Shown here piece by piece: positions 24,820 to 35,932 of a stretch of DNA of 64,000 nt (its first letter is position 1; each line of letters opens with the position of its first letter). The notes under the pieces were generated by a model. That model saw nothing but the letters and a program-made list of their open reading frames with translations. It was not told the origin of the DNA and did not search any database. The stretch is from Steinernema hermaphroditum (lineage: Eukaryota > Nematoda > Chromadorea > Rhabditida > Steinernematidae): NCBI GenBank assembly GCA_030435675.1, contig CM059625.1, positions 8,060,001 through 8,124,000 of the forward strand. The letters are read 5' to 3'. Both the position numbers and the translations under genes were made by a program.

Positions 24820-25330
24820 TCCTATTCCTGAAAATACGCAACACTCAATCAATACCATACGATGAGCGTACCGTCGGTAGACTCTCATTGGCTCGTATTA
24901 TCAGTACGGGTCAGTGCACGAAGATAAAGTAAACATAGTGGACCATCAATGCCTGCAAATCCTCAGAGAAATGTTCACTTTTCTTATGTTGCGTGTCCCA
25001 AGGGGCATCATAAGAAGCAAAAGGGATAATTCTTTTGATGAAGATTCTTCCGAAAATTTTACTTTTGTGTCTCGTGTGCTACACCAAACTGGAAGAAGTC
25101 AATGAGCCCTATGAGCGCCAGGTACAATGGTGTCTTCGTCAATTCAACACTCAGTTTTGTGCACTCAGTCTTCACGGTAAATAAACAATTTCGTTCAACG
25201 GATCGCACGCCCGAGATCGCACTCAAAAATATAGTATTATGGTGTACGTTCACGGCCCTTTTGTGACCTCAGTTCACATAGTTGTGCGCCTGTCCACTGC
25301 ATACCATCGTCAGCGGTTGTCAGTTAAACC
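24820..25330. promoter_or_regulatory. Divergent intergenic region
   Basis: This 511-bp region separates two genes that start away from each other: the esterase-like gene (minus) and the astacin-like/DUF5648 gene (plus). It should contain both promoters. No specific element was identified. Confidence 0.35.
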
Positions 25331-26774
25331 ATGAAGTTTTTGAGTTTCATTTGTGCTGTATTCATGTTAGTTCCCACGACAGGAGGTGAGGAAGTCCGAT
25401 TGGCCGTCGCCTTATCGCTAGAGTGTGCTTTGTTGCAGCTCGCTCTCGGACAGAGGTCGCTTATCTAGTTGATCCCTCCATCACTTTCGACGTCAATCAG
25501 AAAAATGCGCTCTTCAACGCCCTTCTGGACCTAAACAGTAGGACTTGTCTCAGATTCCTGCCAAGATCCAATCAAAAAGACTACATTCTGTTCACGGATA
25601 TGGGTCCAAACACAGTGTAATAGAAACGAGAACCTTCGAAAAGCATAGAAGTTTAGGTGCTGGAACGTTTTTGGACCTATCGTTGGCCAGGTGAATGTGA
25701 ATGGCGGAGAGTTCTGCATTCGGCCGATGCATCCTCCTTACAAATTCAAAGAAGTGTTCAGCAACTGCGACATACAGTACATTAACGCAGTCCACGAATG
25801 CCCACAAGCGGATTCAAATTTCGACACGCGATGTACACCCAGTGGATTCCTAAAAACCACAACTATTTCTACCCCTACTACTACACCTGTCACAGCGGCT
25901 TCGGTGTTTGCAAAGCTCCAAAAGACAACCTCTCCGATGCCAACCCTTCCTTCGCCACAACCTATTAGGTATACATGAGCGCTCTGAAGCACCGACCGTT
26001 CTTTTAGTTCTTCTCTTCTTGCAAAACCCAACCTCAGAACAATAACGAACAAAAGCTGCGGATCGGCTTGCTTCTATTCAGGTGAATCTGCAAAAACACA
26101 AGCACCTTTTGTGGAAATCACGAACGTTTAGGCGAGCTTACACCGCTCTACAGAGCCTACAATGAGAAAATCGGAGTGACCGATCACTTTTACACCACAG
26201 ACAGAATAGAACTGCAGACCATGGCTGTGGAGGGATATATCATTCAAAGTAGGTTAGACGTGTAATTAAGCGAGTACTACATTATCTCTTAAAGGACAAA
26301 TGGGTTACATTGCGAAGAACGAAGTAGACCTACAGTGTTCTTGTCTGACGCCTCTCTTTCGTCTCTTCAACGACGCTTTCAGTGGGACATGACTTATGAC
26401 AGTGCTTGTCATCGTGTCCTTGTTTAGAAGATCACATGTACACAACGAACATAGAGGAAAAAAGCGTCGCCGAGAAAGTTTTGGGCTACTCCTTCGAGGG
26501 GATTGAGGGTTACTGTACCAAGAGTCCCGGCTGTGGAGCTTATCTGCCCTTTTATCGACATTTTAATCCAATTGCCAAAGGTGCATTCTTTATTCTTCAT
26601 CAATCAAAGATCACTTTCCTTGTTGTAGATCATATGTATACCGTAGACCAGATGGAAAAAAACTACTACGAGACGCATCCGCATCACGGATACTACTTTG
26701 AACGTATAGAATGTTACATTTGGCAGTATCCGGAAAGCCACCGATCGTGTGATAACACTGTTGACTCATTCTGA
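25331..26774 (+). CDS. Secreted protein: inactive astacin-like head, Thr/Pro linker, DUF5648-type repeats
   Basis: The signal peptide MKFLSFICAVFMLVPTTG at 25331 joins over a 5' intron to TEVAYLVDPSITFDVNQKNA and RTCLRFLPRSNQKDYI, which closely resembles the start of astacin peptidases (xxxYxxDxS, TCxRFxxR, DYI). A CWNVFGPIVGQVNVNGGEFC segment follows, but the HExxHxxGxxH zinc motif does not appear. Next comes a Cys-containing linker and a Thr/Pro-rich stretch (TTTISTPTTTPVTAAS). Then three or so repeats follow: TPLYRAYNEKIGVTDHFYTT, TPLFRLFNDAF..DHMYTTN and LPFYRHFNPIAKDHMYTV. This is the LYRxxNxxxxDHFYTT pattern of DUF5648, an extracellular repeat of unknown function. The later introns, including one in the linker (PQPI/SSSLLAK), close in phase to a TGA at 26772-26774. 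The junction just before CWNVFG is less certain (two possible acceptors). Confidence 0.75.
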
Positions 26775-26956
26775 TTTATGACGGTAGCTAATGTGTGTAA
26801 TTGAATTATTATCAGTGATATTTTCTCACTATCAAAGGTAGACTACACGATCTTCGATAGGATTATAACACAATTTGATGAGCAATTTTATTGAGGCTGT
26901 TGACCTAATACTAAAACTTAACGAGAAAACAAACTGAGAACAACAATCAACAATAG

Positions 26957-27878
26957 TTAGAGTTCGTCGTGGCCGTCGTCGGCGTTGGCTCCGGCGGATT
27001 CGATGTTTACCCACTGCTCGCCGTTTCCAAAGCTGATAGATCCCTTGATCTTTCCCTTCTGCTTGAGTTCCATAGAAACTTTCCATTCTCCCTAAAGAAG
27101 GTGTATATTTCGGATTGATTCTGCGGTCGCTTTTACCTCAAGCTGGGGAAGGGGAAGAGCTCCGATGTCGATGAAGTCGGAGACGGAAGGAGGAAGATCA
27201 GCGATCTGGAGAACATTGGTGTGCTCGAACATGCGGCAGGCGTCCTCTCCGAGGAGCTGACAGATTTCGAAGTTGCTGAATCGTCGATTATGGGAAAAGA
27301 TGTGATCAACTCTTTGTGTACCAAATTTCGCTGGGAACGAATTGATTCTTGCTCACTCCCTTTGCACATACGGTTCCGATGAGGAACGAGTTCTTCTCCA
27401 CCGACATCTCAAGTCTCAGAGGTGCCACTCCGTTTCTAAGGGGTTCCGCGACTTCGATTTCTCCCGAAGAGATCTTCAAGTTTCCGGGGAAACGGATCGA
27501 TGGACCCCCTTCGTGGCAGAAGGGACGTCTTTTGTCGTCGTAGGTGAGAATTTTGACATCGCGGAAGAGAATCGCTCCGTCTCCTGGAGAATGGAAATGC
27601 AACACTCAGGTCTCTTTCAGATGAGATTGGCGGTGCCACACGTCCCAGATAAGACTTGCACGCACAATTAACAAAACATGATCCCCTGCTAGCTGTACAT
27701 TTAAAAAAGACTTATAACCCTACAACGAGTCCACTATGACCCTCAGCTTACCATTGGTATGGTCGATAACCTCAATCACATTATTCACTCCATCCACGCA
27801 CTCATATTTCTTAGCGAGTACGGTGTTCAACGCAGTCGCGGCGACGATAAGAAGCAAGAGAGTCGGATGGCTGGTCAT
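26957..27878 (-). CDS. GM2-activator-like ML-domain secreted protein, copy 1
   Basis: The signal peptide MTSHPTLLLLIVAATALNTV at 27878 is followed by YECVDGVNN, then over a ~170-nt intron GDGAILFRDVKILTYDDKRR, FCHEGGPSIRFPGNLKISSG, LRLEMSVEKNSFLIGTVCAK, VSKNQFVPSEICNFEICQLL with DACRMF after a 46-nt intron, and GEWKVSMELKQKGKIKGSIS. The Cys spacing and the PGN..., LxLE..., CxFExCxLL and GxWxVxMxLxxxGKxxGSI blocks parallel the GM2 activator/MD-2-related lipid-recognition fold, a secreted beta-sandwich that holds a single lipid. It ends DDGHDEL and TAA (26957-26959). The terminal HDEL is also a classical ER-retention signal; whether it works here is unknown. A paralogue lies at 40647-41638. Confidence 0.78.
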
Positions 27879-29893
27879 CTGAAATTGGATTCGAGATTTA
27901 TTTCTGTATCAGGTTGGACGACAGCAGACAACGACTGGGCCACTTCTCAGCGTGAACTGGCATATTTGATTGACGGCGTCCATAGTCTAATAGGGTCGGT
28001 TATCGCTTATCTCTTTTGATGTACGTGGCGTTTCGAGACGCTATCAATTCCCAGTAAGCTGATAAAAAAATTTACGGCTTTGAAACAACAGTGTGCACCA
28101 CTTGCATTTGTGCCCTTAAAAGACTTCTGACGAACTGCTCTAAGCATTCTGGTTTGCAATGAGTAAAAGAAACAATGCATTCTAATTCACCAATTCTTTT
28201 GACTTTCACTGTCGCACAATATCACATAATCTTGCACTATGTAATTCGACCCATCTCGGAGCACTTAATGAGCACTACCCCCTAAAGGGGTTCAGCCGAT
28301 GCGCCATATTTAACTAGACCTTAACGAGCGCTGTTGGCCATCAGATGTGGCTTTCCATTTTCGAACAACGAGTATGAGTGGACCGCTACGCTTCTATTCG
28401 ATCAACACAAACGCAATTTCAAAGCGTTCGTCGATCACTTTTGTGTGATTGTAAAATATTCGCATATTAAAAGCAACGGGTTTGGACCCGTGCACTGAAA
28501 TGTCCTGTATACAACTCGGCGATAGCCACAATTTAGAGACTAACTTGATCCATATTCATCACGCGCTCACAACGTTCACTTATCGGGCAACGTCGAATTC
28601 CGTTCCTGTAGAGGGGCATCGGATATACATCAAATGCACGAACCGTGCTGCGATCGTTCGGTCGCTTCAGTAATCTCTCTCGATTGTTGTGCGGATCATG
28701 GTTTTGCGAGCACCCGCTCTGCAGCGGGACTTTTGTTCTCACGTTTCTCGCGCCGGATTCTAAATAGTTTTCCATCGTCGTCATTAGATGCCAAAGGCTA
28801 ATCCCTCGAAGGGCTTCGCAGGCAGACCTCTTATTTTCCCCGCCTTTCTTCGCAGTCACCACGTTTCTCTCCGCGAACACAGTCAGATCGTTTTGCTGTT
28901 GCGTCACGTTTCATGCATGGATTAAGGCGAATTATGTTTCATCATATCGCCGCTATCCGCGACACCTCATCCGGTGAGAACCAGTGCGTTCGCACCAGAT
29001 TTCCTTCGCATGCGCTACTTCGACAAAAACATAACAGACAGATTAGAGAAAAACCTGTTTTCCGCCGCTCGCTCTTCGCTCACGAGCTTCGATCGATCTT
29101 ATAGTGCGCATCAGTTTCGCGCTAAGTCAAGCGCACTTGAGGCCTAAAACTTAGTTCCGTTTCCACCGTAGCGTCCCCATGTGAGCGTTATTGTTTTTAA
29201 TCGATCCTCAGGCGCGTCTGTGTGGCGTGTGAAATTCATCTCTTTTCAATGGATTTTCGAATGCATATCAGTTCCAGCGGGGGCCTATCTCTGTTCCGAA
29301 AGTTTTCCGTTTGGATTTCGGCACAATGGCGTTCAGAGGACAGGCAATATTCTCGCTGAAACTCCTTTCTCCGTAGCACCCTTATGTGCTCACTCTGTTT
29401 GCATAATAACAGAAGAATAAATCGGGCAAAGGACCCAGAGAATAAACACTCTCGTTTTTCGCCGTTTTTCCCGCGAATGACGCACTTTGTTAGGTCTTCA
29501 GAGAGGCCTTTCTGATCACATACTGGGGCACTTTGTATAATTTACATTTCGTCCGCACCGTTGTCGTGTTGAAGTTATTTAATATTCGCCTCTGTGCCGC
29601 ATGTTTATGTTCTATTTTACGATTAATTCTCATTCGGTCATTGTGATCAAATGGCAAATTGAATCATTTCGCTTACTAACAAGCATCGTTCTCCAATTGC
29701 TTCGCAATTGATCACGCCGTCTGAATGCTGCGGCGCGCTTTCTCGAAGCACTTGACGATGACATTCGACTTAAGTGGACGGTGTCCTCAAGCAAACGAAC
29801 TGCTTACAAAATAATTGAGAGCTGTCCTGATATTTACGAAATACTAATTTCAGTGCTCAGGTGAGCCGTCCGTCAGCATTTGCGGTGTTATGT
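27879..29893. other. 2-kb divergent intergenic region
   Basis: Located between the 5' ends of two divergent genes. The longest open frame (28533-28907, minus) has no motif and no exon partners. An inverted repeat CAATTGCTTCGCAATTG is at about 29694-29710. No RNA gene was recognised. Confidence 0.45.
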
Positions 29894-30492
29894 ATGCGCC
29901 TGCTTGTTAGACTCGGTCTCGCAGCCTGTGCGGTTGTCTTTCTGCTCATATGGTTTGCCATCTCCAAAGTGTCGAAAGCGCCCGTCGACGAAGAAAGCGA
30001 GGAGACAGGTACGACAGCCGCCTTTAACGAACATTATTCTGCTCTTTAGACGAAGTCGTGAAAATTCTACTGCTGACGGATACGGGGAATGGAGCTGCCG
30101 ACGGAATTCAGAATCCTCCGCCTAAAATCACTTTCAATGTGGCTGTGGTTTTAGTGGTTTCGCTGTTAAGTGTCGTGTTGCTGATTACGGGTATATGTTG
30201 TTAGTATTTCTCTACTTGCTTTTCAATTTTTTGAGAGCGGTCGTATATTGATGCTATTTAGGTATAATCGTGCTTGCCGTGACGCTCGATCCAAATTCTC
30301 AAAACGAAGATGAAGACGACGTAGAGAGCTATGGAGACGACTATGTCGGAAACAGTTTTCGCAGCGTAAGAAGTCGTTTGGATGTTATGCAATTTTCGTG
30401 TACGCTTACAGATGTGGTTTGAAGCGCACACCATCGCTGACATATCAGACGAAGATTACAATGATCCCAAAGTATCTATAAATGAACTGTGA
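29894..30492 (+). CDS. Small two-TM membrane protein of unknown family
   Basis: From MRLLVRLGLAACAVVFLLIW (29894) the protein has a first TM, a short acidic loop (DEESEET), then across a 45-nt intron DEVVKILLLTDTGNGAADGI, a second TM (ITFNVAVVLVVSLLSVVLLI), and an acidic tail (DPNSQNEDEDDVESYGDDYV, EAHTIADISDEDYNDPKVSI) ending NEL and TGA at 30490-30492. Introns at about 30010-30050, 30195-30261 and 30367-30411 keep one phase throughout. I recognise no homologue. It precedes the mucin gene on the same strand by about 200 bp, so an operon is possible, but nothing in the sequence proves it. Confidence 0.52.
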
Positions 30493-30696
30493 TAGTCGAG
30501 AAAACGTTGTTCTAAAACGATGCCATGTAAATGAAATGCACTCGTTGCCAGCTGTACGGGGGATGGCATAGCGGTTGCTGAGGAACAGCGAACGGCGCTT
30601 CGGAGATTGCCCGAAGCGTTCGTTGCCGGGTGATGCTTTGCATTCGGTGTTATTCTTATGTGGAGTGCGGTTCCCTCGTTTCTTTAAGTGTGTGCG

Positions 30697-33600
30697 ATGG
30701 CTACCGTATTCCCTCTTCTTATACTCGTCTACTTGATGCACGGAACCCGCGCTGCGGGACAACTGGTCAATGTAACGTACACGGATTGCTACACAACCCT
30801 CATAATTGAGACAGTAACTACTACTAGCATCGGCACGTCTACGACGGCAACTGAACCTACAACTACCAACAGTACTAGCACCACCACAAGTACGCCCACG
30901 ACGACGGACTCCACGACCACGTCTACAACTACTCCATCAACGACAAGCAATACTACTACCAGTACTAATGCGACAACTACCACTTCGGAACCGACAACAA
31001 CCACCACAGCAAACGATACAACGACAACGACAACCACAACTACAACTACAACCACAACCACCACGTCAGAAGGCAATACGACAACAACGGCAAGCAATTC
31101 GACGACATCGAGCTCTACGGCATCTACAACCACTGAATCCACGACTACAACGACGACGACTGCTCCAAGTAATAATGAAACAACGACCACAACCACAAAA
31201 GCCGACACGACAACAAGTGCTCCAACAACAACAACGCCTGCGGCTACTAATACGACGACGTCAACAGATAAGACCACCACTACAACCGGCAGGAAGAATA
31301 ACGATTCCAATCCGGCCAATCCTCCAGCAGGCGATAAAGAAACGTCGAAGTGCTATATGACGATTACAATAAACGACACAACGACGACTACCGAGGCAAC
31401 AACCACGACGACGACAAGCCCTCCTGAGGTAAAACTGCCAGATCCGGTTCCCTCAAATTCTTCTACGGCCACGTCAACAACTACTCCTGCGATAACGTCC
31501 ACTTCTGCAGCTAGCGTCGTCAACTCGAACTCCACCACATCATCGCAAACTCCCACGCAAACAAACTCCTCGGAAGCGACGACAACCACATCTACAACGA
31601 GTGCTCCTAGTAAAATTGATCAAAGTCCCAACGAGAACTCGACTACAACGACTACTACATCTCTGGCAACTTCCACCACCAGCTCCGTTGGACCTGCCGT
31701 CAACGGAACCACTACCACTGCCCCTGCCAACGCTAATGGTACGACAACTACCATAAAGAGTGATCCGTCGAAGGAAGATGGTACGACAACTACTACAATA
31801 GTCATCACTTCGACAACAACATCTCCTTCAAATGCTTCCACGTCTGCTAACGTCACAGGAAACGAAGATGCAAAACCACCTTCCGAGCCCAATGCGAACA
31901 CTACGACGAGTACAATAGTGACGACCAGTTCGACCACCTCTCCAAAAGGTGATCCGAATGTACCCGCAAGCGATGGAAATCAGGGCAATACCTCGACGAC
32001 AACGACCACATCAGCTGCTGCCACAACTTCGGGTGCCACCAACAAATGTAATGTTATGCAGCAAAATTTTCAGGTTCATCTCGCCCAGCTGGTGAAACTA
32101 ACACGACAACGCCGTCTAAGTCACCTGGTATTGACGGACCGACACCGACTCCCAATCCAAATCCCAATCCTGACTCGACATCGCCAAAAGTATGATAAAT
32201 TTATAAGTTCCATCGTTGCATCAACGATAGTATAGAGTAGTGACGGTGGAGGAGCAATTGGTGGCAAACCTGGAGAGACCAGCACGAACACTACAACGAA
32301 CGGTGAGGGCAATCAGAATAGCACTTCCCCGGAGACCGGAAACAGTAATGCTGGTGACCCGGGTGGTAAGCCGGCTACTTCTTCAACAAATGCGACTACA
32401 AAGCCGCCCTCAGACTATGGTAAATGGGGTAATGCCGCGGCAAAGATAAGATATTTCAGTCAATTCAAATGTCACTCTGGCTCCTGTTTCTCAGTCTCCT
32501 ACCACAACCATTGCAAACTCGTCGCAGAAATCACAGAACGAGACAGCCTCGGATAACTCTAACGGTTCCCCGACAGCAACAACAATTGTATATTTTTTTC
32601 GAAAAAGCATGACTTAAAGATGTACCACAGAGCAACGCTACTTCTGGAGGTTCCATTCCATCAGGCAAAAACGAGACATCCTTCCCACCAAACGTGTCTG
32701 GAGCAACGTCTACGCCATCTCTAAACATGAGCGGGAATGCAACTACGCTGAACTCGGAGATAAAAACCACAACGGATTCTGTTGGCCAGTCATCGAGAAA
32801 AGTAAGATAAGATCAAGGTGTCATTGTTCAAACTACGCACTAGGTCGATGAAAAAACTGATGGTCCATCTGGAGAGACCGGTACGAGCACTTTAGAGAAT
32901 GTTCCTGGAGAGGGTTCGACCATGATTCCTGTGTCGACAGAAAGTGAGCCGGTTTCAACAGAAATGACGAAGACTGAAGGAAATGGTGCTGGCACCACCA
33001 CCCCACTTCAACGTAAGATAGCCTTCTGTGCATATGAACGCGACGTTATCCACAGAGATATCTACGAGCAATGGAGGGCCGACGACAAACACTGGCAACA
33101 AACCACCACGAAAGCCTCGTCCACCACGGAACATCATTCAATCCCCAAAAAGCTGAATGCTGTTCAATCTACAGTAATCTTATGGACAATTTTAGTCGGA
33201 AACTGCCCTAACATTCCAATCGATGGAGGCCGCGCCCGCTTCCAGTCACTAAACGGAAACTCATCTCTGATGGTCGTTTGCAACGAAGGGTACGCCTATC
33301 TCGACGGATCGGTCCAGCGAATCTACCAGTGCTTCCCGAACGCGACGTGGAGCAGCAACTACGACAAAGAGGAGGAGTGCAAGGCATACTGTGATACCGG
33401 AAAGCTGAACTTCAACAACACTGTTCAAACTCTAAATCGTACCCGAGTGTACGAGGACACCGAAATTCCAATGACTTGCGAGACGAACTATGTGCTCCCA
33501 CACGGCGCTGCTTCAATCGAACATTACTGTGAATGGGATGGCACATTTGGAGAGACAGAGGATTGGAGTTGCAAACGTGAGTTTTCTAATAATGCCAACA

Positions 33601-33976
33601 CATCTTTTCCTTTCGAAAATTAAGAAAGGTTTCCTCGTTGCAAAAAGACTACACAAGTTGAGCACAAAACAACTTTTTCTATCATTTTCACATGCTTTCG
33701 TACCACCCGTACACTGGAGGTTTGGACATAAAATTTGTTTTAGCAGGTAAAGCTCAGTGCCCAAAACCGAGTATCAACCTGAGCAACAGTGAGATGCCTC
33801 CGAAGGACTCGGCCTACTTGAGCGGTTCCCAAAAGCCCGGCACTCTCATCATGCACATCTGCCAAGGCGGCACTCTTTTCGCAAAGAGCAAGTCCCCCGT
33901 CAACATCTACAAGTGCATGGACTCCGGAAAATGGAGTTCCAACTACGAAAGTCAGGATATCTGCGAGAAGCCATAG
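30697..33976 (+). CDS. Thr-rich secreted mucin with CCP-like Cys modules
   Basis: The signal peptide MATVFPLLILVYLMHGTRAA (30697) is followed by a huge Thr/Ser-rich region of mixed TTT runs with scattered NST/NTT sequons. It runs without stops to about 32050 and then continues over short exons (SSDGGGAIGGKPGETS..., APVSQSPTTTIANSS, DVPQSNATSGGSIPSGKNET). The C-terminal third has Cys-rich modules: NCPNIPIDGG, VVCNEGYAYLDGS, YQCFPNATWSS, EECKAYC, MTCETNY, HYCEWDGTF, then over a ~150-nt intron AQCPKPSINLS, HICQGG, YKCMDSGKWSSNY, DICEKP and TAG at 33976. The C...C-GY...YxC...xW...C order resembles sushi/CCP domains. AATAAA is at 34018-34023. Several short introns near 32040-33160 are not fully fixed, so the exact protein length is uncertain. 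It is likely an O-glycosylated surface, cuticle or gut protein; this is inference. Confidence 0.8.
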
Positions 33977-34023
33977 TCATTTAATGTATTGCGTCCCGTA
34001 GAACTTTCAGTCATATGAATAAA

Positions 34024-34653
34024 GCTTGGGTTATTGTGTTATTCTCAGCTCTTGGGGGGATCTTCTCCAATCGGTCACGATACCTTTTTTAGCGCCGATA
34101 CCGATCCATCAAAATCTCTTGATGTTTCAATTCGCGTCGGCGCGCGGCGCTCTCGCGCGCTCGTCGGTCGACCCCTGTTGGATGTACCTGCCGTGAAGGA
34201 CTGATTGTAGGTCACCTTGTGGCTTCGGCGTCGACCCCACGGGGCTCTGATATCCTTCGGCATGCGCACCGGCAGCGCCCCACCCGTTCAACACCGTTCT
34301 TAGCACGGGCGCGACGCGGGTGCGCGAGAGCCGCAACGGAAGACCCACTTTCTACGGGTTTACCTAATTTTTCGCTTCCAATCACCTAGCGAACTTCACC
34401 GACCCCCGAGTCACTATATCAGTGGGAAATTGTTCTCGAGCTGCGGACAATATTCGATTTGTTTGTAACATTCCTCACTTCCCATGTTGCATGTCGAGAT
34501 ACCTTTTCTGTAGATAAAAGGGTCTACCATTTCACATGCACTATCCTTTCCTGGTATACATCGCGTCTTGAATAGCGTCTTAGCGTTGTGAAGTTACATC
34601 TATTCAAACTCTTATTCATTCAGCTTGGCTGACAGAACCTTCGATCTTTCGAC
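34024..34653. repeat. Short GC-rich segment with imperfect inverted repeat
   Basis: Most of this spacer lacks features. The segment from about 34130 to 34345 is notably GC-rich against its neighbours. It contains GCTCTCGCGC-type sequence at about 34147-34160 and the opposite strand form GCGCGAGAGC at about 34320-34334. It could fold, or be a decayed repeat or a processed fragment of a structured RNA. I do not recognise rRNA, tRNA or spliced-leader RNA in it. Confidence 0.35.
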
Positions 34654-35932
34654 ATGAAAAAGTCGGAAGTTCTTAATCCCCCTCTCCCTCACAGGAGATT
34701 CAGCAACGGATCGGACGATCTTGAAATCCTGAACGAACAGAGAGAGGATGCCTATAAAGTCATCATCTCTTTCTCCGCTATTCTCAGCGTCTTCAGCATG
34801 CTTGTCCTCTGTCTGGTAGTGCCGTCAATGTACAACTACGTCGACAACGTTGGACAGTTTGCAAAGCAAGATTTCTTGTATTGCGAGGTAGAGCATCTTG
34901 AAAAACATGTGGCGCAACTGTGGAATAATTATTTAGGAGGCTGTCTCTGACATGCAGCTCGAATTGTCCAACGTTCGCTCGGAGGTTCAGAACCGAACGA
35001 AACGTGGAGCTCATGGTCATTATGGTGGTTACAACCCGAGCCTTCTTGTTTCAGGCTCTCCCCAGTTCCAAGAATGTCCAGGTAACGCTAAATATGAGCA
35101 CTGCTGGATAGTGTATTTCCTTTAGCCTGCTGTGTACCTGGAGAGCGAGGACCACTCGGAGATTCGGGACTTCCTGGCATGCCAGGAAATCCTGGTCCCG
35201 ACGGAGCTCCTGGACGACCCGGAAACACACCTAACGCCTCGTGTATTCCCGAGCGTGTGTTCGAACCGCCGCCATGTCTGCCATGCCCTCAAGGACCTCG
35301 TGGAGTTCCCGGGCACCCTGGATTCCCCGGAGATCCCGGAGATTCTGGAATTCCCGGCAGACCTGGTCTCGACGGTCTTCCCGGAAAGATGGGAGAAGAT
35401 GGCCCTGCGGGACCTCCCGGACCTACTGGACCTATTGGACCTTCCGGTGATAAAGGTGATCACTATCGCTGCACTTAAAGGTCCACGCGTTGCTTCTTTA
35501 GGAATCACTCCCGAAGCTCATGTTATTCCCGGTCCCCCTGGAGAGTCTGGAGAGACTGGACCGTGGGGACCTCCTGGTCATCCAGGAACCCCTGGCGAAG
35601 ATGGTTATGCTGGAACACCAGGAGAAAAGGGCTGGCCTGGACCACCCGGAGCCCCAGGTCCTATGGGACTGCCGGGAAGCTCTGGACCCCAAGGAGAGTC
35701 TGGCCCCACTGGTTAGTGACTCTAATCATCTCACCGATTGATTTCCTCTTTAGGCACTCCTGGTACTTGTGTTTGCCAAGATACCGAAGTCGTGATCGCT
35801 GACACGCGAGGACAGATGCCCGCGTCTCGTCCGGCAGAGGTTCCAACTCAGCAGAACTACGAGCCTGAGGACGGTCCTCAGGTACAGGAGTACAACGCCC
35901 CAGCCACGCGAGGCGGATACTACAAGAACTAG
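34654..35932 (+). CDS. Cuticle collagen, furin-processed (first of a pair)
   Basis: [20 protein letters not shown] starts at 34654. A TM segment ([20 protein letters not shown]), a Cys, and after a 47-nt intron the furin site RTKR follow. The Gly-X-Y part has the first Cys box ([13 protein letters not shown]), a block interrupted by [20 protein letters not shown] and CPQGPRG, then long GPPG-type repeats broken by [12 protein letters not shown], and a C-terminal [11 protein letters not shown]ys box with a tail ending GGYYKN. Introns split GEE/AVS, GSP/ACC, DK/GIT and PT/GTPG. AATAAA is at 36081-36086. It is a type II membrane procollagen cleaved at the cell surface and crosslinked in the cuticle. 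The layout matches the gene at 37986-39222, so it is probably an old duplicate pair. Confidence 0.95.

Noticed and set aside
28533..28907. 125-codon minus-strand frame in the 2-kb intergenic region
   Set aside because: No start context, motif or exon partners.
30789..31319. Long poly-Val frame antisense to the mucin
   Set aside because: It is the mirror of the Thr codons of the mucin gene; not an independent gene.
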